Shown here: in pieces, positions 1 to 6,313 of the stretch
Layout: each line of letters begins with the position of its first letter
How positions within the stretch are numbered: the stretch's first letter is position 1
Assembly: GCA_934454005.1 (NCBI GenBank)
Contig: CAKSGI010000094.1
Coordinates: 1-7,074, forward strand
DNA from: an uncultured Eubacteriales bacterium
Lineage (GTDB): Bacteria; Bacillota_A; Clostridia; Oscillospirales; Acutalibacteraceae
Direction of reading: 5' to 3'
Length of the DNA: 7,074 bases
Translations under genes and position numbers: made by a program
Notes under the pieces: model-generated
Database searches by the model: none
Seen by the model: only the letters and a program-made list of their open reading frames with translations
What the model was told of the DNA's origin: nothing

Positions 1-94
1 ATAGTTTTTCTACTGCTTCAAGCGTAATATCCGCATGAAGATTTGTGTGATCAATCATTTGTGCTAATTCTTCTTTACTTAGTTCTTTTGCCAT
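1..94 (-). CDS. deoC: Deoxyribose-phosphate aldolase, N-terminal fragment (partial at window edge)
   Basis: Only the first 31 codons lie in the window. The protein begins MAKELSKEELAQMIDHTNLH and continues with ADITLEAVEKL. The IDHT-N-L segment followed by an acidic helix is the typical start of class I DeoC aldolases, which cleave 2-deoxyribose-5-phosphate to glyceraldehyde-3-phosphate and acetaldehyde in the cytoplasm. The ATG is preceded by GGAG at 102-105 with a 7-nt spacer, which fixes the start. This gene was probably translationally coupled to the nagA-like gene now seen at the right edge, because the junction sequence here still carries the matching overlapping nagA tail (TGG CAA AAG AAC TAA in the other frame). 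It now lies 36 bp downstream of the DUF4143 ATPase gene and may depend on that gene's promoter. The family call rests on a short fragment. Confidence 0.72.
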   Translation of the reverse strand, partial: MAKELSKEELAQMIDHTNLHADITLEAVEKL

Positions 95-107
95 TTTCTC
101 ACTCCAT
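83..107. repeat. Left junction direct repeat (att-like or long target duplication)
   Basis: A 25-bp sequence covering the deoC ribosome binding site and first codons recurs in the same orientation at 6876-6900 with one difference (C at 100, T at 6893). With flanking matches the similarity is 27 of 29 bases (79-107 against 6872-6900). Beyond that the two copies diverge at once. It marks the left border of the inserted segment. Confidence 0.8.
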
Positions 108-130
108 AGTTTCTAAATATATTAACTCTT

Positions 131-1405
131 CTAAAACAAATCTATTTTCTCTGTAAGAAAATCAGTTAACGAACAATTAAATATTCCGTCATCATCATAA
201 AATGAACGTGGTATATCGTTTCTAATCAGAATTTTTTTGAAAAAATCTTTTATTTCTCTAAGTGATTTTGTCTCTGATATCAGCTTCTCGTTATTATCAA
301 TTTGATAAGCCGATTGAATATATACCCTTTTATCCCCATTATTAACAACAAAATCAATTTCTAATTGTATCTTTTTATTTTGACTTCTATCTAAAATCAT
401 TCCAACATCGACACTATATCCTTTTGATATCAATTCATTATATATAATATTTTCCATTATATGTCCTTGATCAAACTGTCTGAAATTTAATCTACTGTTT
501 CTTAATCCAATATCTGTATAGTAATATTTGTTTGGTGTCGAAAAATATTGTTTACCTTTTATATCATATCTCCTTGCCATTTTAATTAAAAAAGCATCTT
601 CAGCAGCAGATAGATATCTTGATATCATTTCACTATATATTTTCTCCCTTTTATTTGATGATAATGCATTTGCAATATTATTAGGGTTAGTTAGTGATGA
701 AATTGATGATGAAATATAATCAAGTGTTTCATTTAATACATCTTCTCTTGTTATACTATTCCTTTCAACAAGATCAGAAATATAGACTTTTTTATACAAA
801 TTTTCTAAATATTCAATTTTTTGTTGATCATTTTTCTTTTCCAGTAATGCAGGCATTCCTCCAAAAATCATATACTGTTCTAAAGCATCTCTCCAATAAC
901 CTTTTACACAATCATAATACTCAGCAAATGATAACGGATATACATTAATAATAGTAGATCTCCCTCTAAATTCTGTAGCTATATCCTTTGAAAGCATCTT
1001 TGAATTGCTACCTGTAACATATACATCAAGGTTTGAATATGATCTTAGTTCATTTAACATATCATATATTGATACTTCTATATTTCCTGCATCAACATCC
1101 TTAACTTTTTGGGTAAACTGAATCTCATCAATAAACAAATAATATTTGTTATCGTAATTTTCCTTAACTCTTCTTTCTACCTCTTCACACAGAGTAATAG
1201 GATTCCTGTATTTATAGTCTTTTCTTTGATCAAGTTCAAAAGTTATTATATTTTTTGCATTAACACCATTTTGTTCAAGGTATTCTTTAAATAAACCAAA
1301 TAGAAGCGTTGACTTTCCACATCGTCTAAGACCTACGATAACCTTAATCTCTCTATCCCACATTGCATCTATCAATTTATTTAAATATCTATCTCTTTTA
1401 TACAT
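131..1405 (-). CDS. AAA-type ATP-binding protein with C-terminal DUF4143 domain
   Basis: A 424-residue protein with the layout of the AAA_14/DUF4143 group, and full length for it. The N-terminal ATPase has a Walker A motif GLRRCGKS at residues 25-32, Walker B YLFIDE ending at D93-E94, a sensor-like VTGSNS at 130-135 and FRGR at 146-149. The C-terminal third resembles the restriction-endonuclease-like fold of DUF4143. LEIDFV (348-353) supplies the E and D positions, but the usual lysine strand reads IQSAYQ (363-368), so nuclease activity is doubtful; such variants are common in the group. No membrane segments are visible. The ATG has GGAG at 1413-1416 with a 7-nt spacer. An extended -10 lies 52 bp upstream, so the gene is probably transcribed on its own, and its transcript may continue into deoC. 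The biological role of this family is unknown, and a link to the methylase-nuclease operon is only positional. Confidence 0.88.
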   Translation of the reverse strand: MYKRDRYLNKLIDAMWDREIKVIVGLRRCGKSTLLFGLFKEYLEQNGVNAKNIITFELDQRKDYKYRNPITLCEEVERRVKENYDNKYYLFIDEIQFTQKVKDVDAGNIEVSIYDMLNELRSYSNLDVYVTGSNSKMLSKDIATEFRGRSTIINVYPLSFAEYYDCVKGYWRDALEQYMIFGGMPALLEKKNDQQKIEYLENLYKKVYISDLVERNSITREDVLNETLDYISSSISSLTNPNNIANALSSNKREKIYSEMISRYLSAAEDAFLIKMARRYDIKGKQYFSTPNKYYYTDIGLRNSRLNFRQFDQGHIMENIIYNELISKGYSVDVGMILDRSQNKKIQLEIDFVVNNGDKRVYIQSAYQIDNNEKLISETKSLREIKDFFKKILIRNDIPRSFYDDDGIFNCSLTDFLTEKIDLF

Positions 1406-1456
1406 TTTTATACTCCATACGAAATCAAGGGCATTTTCGCCTTATTTTTTGTATAA

Positions 1457-1465
1457 ATTATATCA
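1457..1465 (-). promoter_or_regulatory. Extended -10 promoter element for the DUF4143 ATPase gene
   Basis: The minus strand reads TGATATAAT, a perfect TATAAT with an upstream TG. This predicts transcription starting near 1450 and a leader of about 45 nt. No good -35 is seen. The -35 region (about 1480-1486) falls inside the left terminal repeat of the insertion sequence and reads GTGGAT or similar, so any original -35 was replaced when the IS landed. Confidence 0.5.
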
Positions 1466-1477
1466 TTTTTACATTTT

Positions 1478-1499
1478 AAATCCACCTTTGCACATGAAG
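1478..1499. repeat. Left terminal inverted repeat of the IS1595-like element
   Basis: These 22 bases match the reverse complement of 2662-2683 at 21 positions; the only difference is C at 1485 against T on the other arm. The core TTTGCACATGAAG is identical in both arms. No convincing 8-bp target duplication was found just outside the arms, although the flanks are very AT-rich. Confidence 0.82.
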
Positions 1500-1557
1500 A
1501 GTGAGATATCGCTTATTTAGTGGTGTTTTGCATCATTGAATCTCGATATTCACTCTT
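1497..1557. other. Stem-loop at the transposase 3' end
   Basis: The segment 1497-1511 pairs with 1544-1557 over 14 base pairs with one bulged base (AAGAGTGAGATATCG against CGATATTCACTCTT), around a loop of about 32 nt that contains the transposase stop codon. On the plus strand the second arm runs into five T residues (1556-1560), as in an intrinsic terminator. On the minus strand no T run follows. It may block antisense read-through into the element. Confidence 0.45.
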
Positions 1558-2518
1558 TTTGGTGCCATGATTACTATTTCTATGAATTTTAATACTTTAG
1601 CATACTTATCATTTGGTGGATTTAATATAACCCATATTAGATTCATCCAGTCCTGTAACTGTTCTCTATTATATGATCCATGTTGTTTCATAAATCTTTT
1701 AGCCAGATTGTGTAATTTATTTACTGGTTCAAGTGGATTATTTTCATCTTCTAAATTCTTTAATTCTTCACTTGAATAACTGATGCTTACTAGATTTAAT
1801 TTTGTTACTAATGCAGTATGCGATTTTTCTTTATCATGAATAATTGTTGAACCTTCTCTTATATGGTTGCCATATGTTCTTAATGTAGAAGTAAAAGATG
1901 GTTAAGAAGTACATTTAACTATAAATATTGATTTTTCTTTATTGGTAGCTACACCTATTCCTATTTTTTTGTTTGATATACCTCTTAATTTTTTGCCATC
2001 TTTCTTGATTGTTTCACTTTTAATTTTAGGTAAGTACACCTCATCCAGATAAATTGTTCCATCAATAATTTCTTCATCTTGTATACCTTTTAGCACTTCA
2101 AATACTTTTAACAACCAATACCTGCCTGTTGATTCAGCATTTCGATTGTAATATGAGCTTGTCTTAATAGAATAAAATTCGAACAAAGATAATAACTCAA
2201 ACCACTCGGATATAGGAATTTTATGTGAATCAAAAATAGTGTTTGTTAGTGGCGTAAAACTTTTACCACATTCACTGCATTATATTTTTGTGTTCCGTCT
2301 TTTCTGTGCCCATCTTTTATGAATTGTGTTGAGTCACAATAGGGACAGCTTTTAATCTTTATAGAATTGATAAAAGCAATTTCATCTTCAGATGCAGAAC
2401 GATGCTTAACTGAATACCATTCATCTAGTGTGTTTTTAAACAACTTTTCTTCAGGAGTTAATTCTCCACTATTAAAAGGATAAGTTCTAATAGACTTCTT
2501 ATTATATTTATTGTTCAT
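1533..2518 (-). pseudogene. IS1595-like transposase, broken by one frameshift and one nonsense codon
   Basis: The intact protein would be about 328 residues. The first 80 residues (ATG at 2518) include the first zinc-ribbon pair CPYC at 58-61. At about 2279-2281 one base is missing: the frame runs into junk (AVNVVKVLRH), while the next frame continues perfectly with CSECGKSFTPLTNTIF, giving the second zinc pair. That frame holds the first catalytic Asp in YLDEVYLP and reaches a TAA at 1902-1904 just after IFIVKCTS. Beyond the stop the same frame stays open for 123 more codons to TGA at 1533, with the second catalytic Asp in TIIHDKEKSH and the Asn-containing VNKLHNLAKRF expected of a DDN transposase. 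The stop therefore removes two of three catalytic residues. With so few lesions, decay looks recent. The ATG has no Shine-Dalgarno and follows a hairpin directly. Confidence 0.82.
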
Positions 2519-2573
2519 TTTTGGCGGTTCGAAATTTCAGGAGATGAATAACCAGAACCGCCAAGTTCTTCAA
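2508..2573 (-). CDS. Possible 21-residue leader peptide overlapping the transposase start
   Basis: A short frame starts at TTG (2571-2573), reads LKNLAVLVIHLLKFRTAKNE then Q, and stops at 2508-2510, 8 codon-out-of-frame bases past the transposase ATG. A Shine-Dalgarno-like GAGGTG (2582-2587) lies 8 nt upstream, whereas the transposase ATG has none. Translating this frame would open the hairpin next to the transposase start and allow re-initiation there. The evidence is only the ribosome binding site, spacing and overlap; the peptide matches no family I know. Confidence 0.3.
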   Translation of the reverse strand: MKNLAVLVIHLLKFRTAKNEQ

Positions 2574-2597
2574 TGATTATTCACCTCGTGAAATTTC
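2521..2597 (-). promoter_or_regulatory. Interleaved inverted repeats in the transposase 5' leader (candidate RNA switch or pseudoknot)
   Basis: Two pairings interleave. Arms 2521-2530 and 2555-2564 are perfect 10-bp complements (TTGGCGGTTC and GAACCGCCAA); the hairpin ends 2 nt before the transposase ATG. Arms 2531-2550 and 2578-2597 are complementary at 18 of 20 positions. In the transcript the second pair covers the GAGGTG of the leader frame with a CUCC-containing strand. The order is a1-b1-a2-b2, so the RNA must either form a pseudoknot or choose between folds. This fits control of transposase translation, although the element is now inactive. Confidence 0.5.
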
Positions 2598-2627
2598 TTG
2601 AATGCTTGCCTTTCCACAAGCCTTATC

Positions 2628-2636
2628 ATTATATCA
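2628..2636 (-). promoter_or_regulatory. Extended -10 of the transposase promoter
   Basis: The minus strand reads TGATATAAT, a perfect extended -10, 26 bp inside the right terminal repeat. The predicted start near 2621 gives a leader of about 100 nt that contains the interleaved inverted repeats. No clear -35 was found. Confidence 0.45.
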
Positions 2637-2661
2637 TTGAATAACTTATCTTATTTTTACC

Positions 2662-2683
2662 CTTCATGTGCAAAGATGGATTT
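2662..2683. repeat. Right terminal inverted repeat of the IS1595-like element
   Basis: This is the partner of 1478-1499, complementary at 21 of 22 positions, and it marks the upstream end of the element relative to the transposase. Confidence 0.82.
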
Positions 2684-2881
2684 TTATATTTTTTATTTGC
2701 CACGAAATTCAAAACATTTATGTCTTAAATTTCGTATCAGTTGAATTAATATACCAACAATATATCAATTATCAAAAATTCACCAATTCCTCTTTAGATT
2801 ATCCTGAAATATAAGCTTATATTTTGCCTGTTTATTTATTCTATGTTGCATTTGTTTAAACTGTTGCGTTCAATTGGAAAG
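2684..2881. other. Gap between IS and nuclease gene, with two AT-rich palindromes
   Basis: No gene is seen in these 198 bp. An 18-bp perfect palindrome lies at 2807-2824 (AAATATAAGCTTATATTT), and 8-bp arms at 2702-2709 and 2728-2735 (ACGAAATT and AATTTCGT) enclose 18 nt. Either could form a hairpin behind the nuclease gene. Neither is GC-rich or followed by a T run on the minus strand, so terminator status is uncertain. Confidence 0.35.
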
Positions 2882-5188
2882 TTAAGCTTCTGGTTTAATC
2901 CATTTGTAAACAGCTTTAATAAATTTAAATTCATCTGTTGTTACACTATACGATGGATTATTTAGTTTATTTTGCAAACCTTCAATTTGTTCTATCCACT
3001 TTGTACGTGCTAATTTACCTCCGCTCAGAGTTCCGTCTTCAGGGCGCGTTAAAACACCTTCAAATATTCCTGTCCAATGGCTACCTACTGTCACTATTTC
3101 TTTACAATCTTTAAGAGTAACACAGTCCCATAATGAAACAGTATTTTCTCCATATCCGGAAGAAATATTATCATAGTTTTGCTCATCAGCAATACCTTTT
3201 GCTTTTTTGTAAATATTTTTAGGAAGTGCTTTAATTTCCCAGTTATCTCCATATTTATCTACAAGTAACATTTTAATTGTTTTTTTAATCCAAACTTCAA
3301 TCTCTCGCAAATACGTCAATGAATCTGCGTTGTAAGTTTTTGCTTCATTTTCCCAAAACTCTTTTAACCCATCTGGTGCAAAGTCTGTACGAGCCTTTGC
3401 AATCTCTCGTTGAAATGCTCTCCAGAATCGGGTATCAGCACCACCTCCAAAGTATCCTCTTAAATCTCTGCGTTCTTGTTGAGTAAGATTGTTAAGATAA
3501 TCATTCAAAGGATCAAGATAAAATGCCACTTGTTGTACCAATTCATCAGTTTTTTGAGTTTTAGGAGATATTTCCTTTCGTTCTATAAGCAAATTAACTA
3601 TATCATTAATCACACGAATAACAGCCTGTATTCCGCGGTTCATAGTCAACATCCCATCATTACTATCTCCACGTTCCCATTCATCAATTGCACCATCTTT
3701 TATATACCGTAGACATCCTTCTAAGAATTTATATAATAAATCACAAGTTTCTTGGTTTGTTCCAACATCAAAAGTCCCATCGTTGATAATAACATTCTTT
3801 TTGTCAAATTGTGTTAAGAAGTTACATTTTTTCAATGCTGCTTGAATTGCTTCAACTGTAATACACTTAATAGAAGACTTTTCATCTTCACCAATAACGA
3901 CTCGCCCTAATAACGGTGACGTTTCCTCTTCGCCAAACATTTGTGCTATTTTCGATCTTAACGCTTGCCGACGTTCATTATAATCAGAAGAATCCCATAG
4001 CATATCAGCATTTAAGGTAACGCGAAGTGTTTTTGGTACAGCTTTTTGGTTCTCATTAATATCCATAAAAAGCTTTATTTGCTCTTGCCTATCTAAATCT
4101 ACAAATGCTACTACAGGTATACTATCAGTTGTAGCATAATCGGAATCAGAATATCCATACAGCCGATGTTGGCCATCAATAATGTATGCAGAGCGATACT
4201 TTTTAGGAAGATGTAATATACCAAGTCGAGAATGAGATTCTTCCACTTTTGTCCCAGACAAGTCAAACTGAAGCCCCTTTCCCCCAGAGTCTATGCTGAT
4301 AATTAATGAATTCGGAAAATAACCGCCGTTATTAATAAACTTTTGAACATCTAAAAGACGTTTCTTTTTTATCAAACGCTGGTATGTTGGCATCATATTT
4401 TTATTAGCTTCGTTACGGTGAAGCACATAACCAATCTTTAAAAGTCGCTCAGGTTCAATTGAAAAAGAATAATACTTATGACCACCCATTTCCCCCTGTA
4501 TTGCAGGAATTCTGTCATCCATATTTCGAATATCCTGATTTGCAAATAAATTACCTAAAAGTTGATACCTAGCACAAGTTCCTAAATGTTTAACCAATTC
4601 ATAATAATAGTTAATTACCGAATCACTAAAATGAGCAATATCCCATTCACGCATCTTAGTTTGATCTGCCTGCGATATTATAAAGTTATGTGTTGCCCAA
4701 ATAAACTTTACCTTGGCTTTAGGAAATCTCTTGTGGGCTTCTTTACGTAATCCATCCATCTGACCATGAAACGCTTCCAGTGGTTTTTTAAAAACTCCAT
4801 CCTTTATGGTTTCAGCCGCTTTACATTCAACAATAATAACGGTTTCATCATCAGCAGCAAAAACATCTATTTGTTGAGTTATATTTGGATTTTGAAAGTC
4901 ATATGACATATCAAAATATCGATCTTTATTCATGTAGGTAAAACCAAGTTTTTCAAAAAGACACCATACTCGATCTTCAAAAACTTCATCAAATTTTTTA
5001 TTTTTACGTACGCCTACATATTTATTATTTTTATAGCTCTTGAATTCTTCCCATCCTTCTTCTATTAACTCTGGAAGTGCTGAACGGCGTTCTTTACATT
5101 CAACAAATATTTTGTTCCTTAGAGCATAAGCCTTTCGTAATGCATCGTCAGAAATAACTGACTCCCATTTTGTTTTTGTCTCACTCAT
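2882..5188 (-). CDS. DGQHR-domain protein with N-terminal PD-(D/E)XK nuclease domain; candidate restriction/effector subunit
   Basis: A 768-residue soluble protein. Residues about 65-170 form a PD-(D/E)XK nuclease domain: E71 in the first helix, D108 in QQIDVF and E121-C-K123 in VIIVECKAAE give the complete E/D...D...ExK set. Residues about 235-400 hold the DndB-type DGQHR domain, with D338-G-Q-H-R342 in YIIDGQHRLYGY and the family's downstream FMDINENQKAVPKTL (374-388). DndB regulates DNA phosphorothioation; the related DGQR motif of SspE is an NTPase, so NTP-dependent DNA sensing is plausible here. Residues about 610-768 are helical and resemble Swt1-type HEPN domains, but the RNxxxH site reads Q739-N-K-L-N-N744. 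The ATG lies 2 nt after the methylase stop, and its strong GGAGG is inside the methylase's last codons, so the two are coupled. I infer a restriction-like effector protected by the upstream methylase. A methylation-regulating role like DndB is the alternative. Confidence 0.85.
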   Translation of the reverse strand: MSETKTKWESVISDDALRKAYALRNKIFVECKERRSALPELIEEGWEEFKSYKNNKYVGVRKNKKFDEVFEDRVWCLFEKLGFTYMNKDRYFDMSYDFQNPNITQQIDVFAADDETVIIVECKAAETIKDGVFKKPLEAFHGQMDGLRKEAHKRFPKAKVKFIWATHNFIISQADQTKMREWDIAHFSDSVINYYYELVKHLGTCARYQLLGNLFANQDIRNMDDRIPAIQGEMGGHKYYSFSIEPERLLKIGYVLHRNEANKNMMPTYQRLIKKKRLLDVQKFINNGGYFPNSLIISIDSGGKGLQFDLSGTKVEESHSRLGILHLPKKYRSAYIIDGQHRLYGYSDSDYATTDSIPVVAFVDLDRQEQIKLFMDINENQKAVPKTLRVTLNADMLWDSSDYNERRQALRSKIAQMFGEEETSPLLGRVVIGEDEKSSIKCITVEAIQAALKKCNFLTQFDKKNVIINDGTFDVGTNQETCDLLYKFLEGCLRYIKDGAIDEWERGDSNDGMLTMNRGIQAVIRVINDIVNLLIERKEISPKTQKTDELVQQVAFYLDPLNDYLNNLTQQERRDLRGYFGGGADTRFWRAFQREIAKARTDFAPDGLKEFWENEAKTYNADSLTYLREIEVWIKKTIKMLLVDKYGDNWEIKALPKNIYKKAKGIADEQNYDNISSGYGENTVSLWDCVTLKDCKEIVTVGSHWTGIFEGVLTRPEDGTLSGGKLARTKWIEQIEGLQNKLNNPSYSVTTDEFKFIKAVYKWIKPEA

Positions 5189-5190
5189 GT

Positions 5191-6009
5191 TTAGCCCTCC
5201 GGTATGTTTGTAAAGATATACTCTGTTATAGCTGTACGTGTTGCATTTTTACCTCCAATGAGGCTATTCCGTTGCAGTTCAATAATTCTATCCCCTTGTG
5301 TCAAAAATATTTCACGGATTGTTTCATGTGCTGCATTTGTTAAAATATAGTATGCTCCATGTGACTTTATATATTCGATAAATTTTTTTAAACGATATTG
5401 GTCATCTAGAGAAAATAATTTTTGATTATATGCTATAAATCCATTATTACTGTGTGAAACAGTATATGGTGGATCAAGAAAAACCAAGTCATTTTCTTTA
5501 ATACGATACTTATTAATTTCAAAATCTCCTGTTGAAATCCTAGCATTTTGCAATTGCAAGCTAGCAGCTCTAATTCTTTCTGGATCATAATCCCATTTTT
5601 TGCGAAATCCATACGGAACATTGTATCTACCATTTCTATTAACACGATATAACCCGTTATAAGATGTTTGATTTAAGTATAAAAATCTTGCAGCATTTTC
5701 TACTGGATTATCTCTAGTAATTTCTTCTCTTATTCTGTAATAATCAACTTCTGTATTTGGAAGAGTTTTGAAATATTCAATTAATTCTTCTGGATTATCT
5801 CTAACTTGAATATAAGTATTTATCAATTGTGAATTAGCATCAGAAAGGTATGATTTTTTAGAATGTTCCATTGAGAAATAAATGGCTCCTCCACCCAAAA
5901 AAGGTTCATGATAATGCTCAATATGTAAATCACCCACAATAGTTGATATGTATGGAATCAGCCACTTCTTTCCACCAGCCCATCGCACAAAAGGTTCTGT
6001 AGTTGACAT
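5191..6009 (-). CDS. Dam-family DNA N6-adenine methyltransferase (class D12)
   Basis: A 272-residue protein of the usual length for Dam/M.DpnII-type enzymes, which transfer a methyl group from S-adenosylmethionine to adenine, most often in GATC. The order of motifs is that of alpha-class amino-methyltransferases: FVRWAGGKK at 7-15, the SAM-binding FLGGG at 37-41, the Dam-specific block FLYLNQTSYNGLYRVNRNGR at 109-128, the catalytic DPPY at 179-182, and a basic C-terminal stretch NSLIGGKNATRTAITEY. All key residues are present, so it should be active. Sequence specificity cannot be read with certainty. The ATG lies 5 nt after the regulator's stop, with GGAG supplied by that gene's last codons (ending EME-stop), so it is the second gene of a coupled operon. 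It most likely marks host DNA against the nuclease encoded next. An orphan methylase role is less likely given the coupling. Confidence 0.93.
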   Translation of the reverse strand: MSTTEPFVRWAGGKKWLIPYISTIVGDLHIEHYHEPFLGGGAIYFSMEHSKKSYLSDANSQLINTYIQVRDNPEELIEYFKTLPNTEVDYYRIREEITRDNPVENAARFLYLNQTSYNGLYRVNRNGRYNVPYGFRKKWDYDPERIRAASLQLQNARISTGDFEINKYRIKENDLVFLDPPYTVSHSNNGFIAYNQKLFSLDDQYRLKKFIEYIKSHGAYYILTNAAHETIREIFLTQGDRIIELQRNSLIGGKNATRTAITEYIFTNIPEG

Positions 6010-6014
6010 AGTTT

Positions 6015-6245
6015 TTACTCCATTTCCGTCTTACCATTTTCAATAAGATAATCATCTATATCAAACGGAATGGCATACATTATACAAAAACTTTTGATCG
6101 ATTTTAATTTGTACAATTTTGGAATAGCTTTATCATTTTCCCATCTATTAACTGTCGAAAATGATACCCCAATTTCTTTTGCAAAGTCATTTTGACTTAG
6201 TAAAGTTTTCCTACGAATTGTTTTGATTAAACTACTAAATTTCAA
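6015..6245 (-). CDS. Small XRE-family helix-turn-helix regulator, likely controller of the methylase operon
   Basis: From the preferred start this is a 76-residue, single-domain DNA-binding protein. It begins MKFSSLIKTIRRKTLLSQND, and residues about 16-40 form the helix-turn-helix (LSQNDFAKEIGVSFSTVNRW), with the N-R-W-E-N signature of XRE/Cro proteins. A longer frame opens at a TTG at 6305, but I chose the TTG at 6243-6245. It has a strong GGAGG at 6255-6259 with a 9-nt spacer, and family members usually begin M-K/T-F-S-x-L-I-K. The upstream TTG has no ribosome binding site and lies within the likely promoter. Its position ahead of methylase and nuclease resembles controller (C) proteins of restriction-modification systems, which delay nuclease expression. 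Here it would act by autoregulation of the shared promoter. The control role is inferred. Confidence 0.82.
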   Translation of the reverse strand: MKFSSLIKTIRRKTLLSQNDFAKEIGVSFSTVNRWENDKAIPKLYKLKSIKSFCIMYAIPFDIDDYLIENGKTEME

Positions 6246-6253
6246 AATAACCC

Positions 6254-6260
6254 GCCTCCC
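6254..6260 (-). promoter_or_regulatory. Strong ribosome binding site that fixes the regulator start
   Basis: The minus strand reads GGGAGGC nine bases before the TTG at 6245. This is the best Shine-Dalgarno in the region and it lies inside the longer alternative frame, which argues against the start at 6305. Confidence 0.7.
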
Positions 6261-6268
6261 GTTAATAT

Positions 6269-6280
6269 CTATACATATAG
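6269..6280. promoter_or_regulatory. Candidate operator for the XRE regulator
   Basis: The sequence CTATACATATAG has perfect 5-bp inverted arms (CTATA/TATAG) around 2 bp. It lies between the proposed -10 and the ribosome binding site, where a bound repressor would block transcription start. A longer AT-only palindrome (TATATA-CAAA-TATATA, 6377-6392) lies further upstream. Both are AT-rich, so chance is possible. Confidence 0.3.
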
Positions 6281-6284
6281 CTTC

Positions 6285-6313
6285 ATTATGGCGAATATAT
6301 CGCAAAAAAGCAA
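6285..6313 (-). promoter_or_regulatory. Candidate promoter of the regulator-methylase-nuclease operon
   Basis: On the minus strand TTGCTT (6308-6313) and CATAAT (6285-6290) are separated by exactly 17 bp. This would start transcription near 6277, inside the candidate operator. The -35 matches consensus only at TTG, so the call is tentative in such AT-rich DNA. Confidence 0.35.

Larger units (their letters stand above)
1478..2683 (-). mobile_element. IS1595-family-like insertion sequence, inactivated
   Basis: An element of about 1.2 kb bounded by 22-bp terminal inverted repeats (21/22 identical) around one transposase gene on the minus strand. The transposase has an N-terminal zinc ribbon and a DDN-type catalytic domain as in the IS1595 family. 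The reading frame is broken in two places, so this copy cannot move by itself. Its ends look intact and could still be used by a transposase from another copy. It sits between the nuclease gene and the ATPase gene and probably arrived after the islet was assembled. Confidence 0.8.

Noticed and set aside
83..107. The repeat as a mere ribosome-binding-site similarity between genes
   Set aside because: The identity covers 24 of 25 bases, including codons of deoC and the overlapping nagA tail; other GGAG-ATG sites here share only about 8 bases.
528..1294. Plus-strand reading frames opposite the DUF4143 ATPase
   Set aside because: They are antisense to a gene with clear motifs, have low-complexity composition and lack ribosome binding sites.
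1427..1450. Plus-strand terminator-like hairpin (AAGGGC / GCCTT followed by T residues)
   Set aside because: The stem has only five pairs with a bulge, and no plus-strand gene precedes it.
1567..1779. Plus-strand 70-codon frame inside the IS
   Set aside because: It is the antisense of the transposase C-terminal part, which continues in frame beyond the premature stop.
2279..2281. Programmed -1 frameshift in the transposase
   Set aside because: No in-frame slippery heptamer is present, and a second disabling stop at 1902 points to simple decay.
3476..3712. Plus-strand 78-codon frame opposite the nuclease-DGQHR gene
   Set aside because: It is a shadow of a well-supported gene on the other strand.
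5433..5645. Minus-strand 70-codon frame within the methylase gene
   Set aside because: It is out of frame within a gene carrying all Dam motifs and has no start signal of its own.
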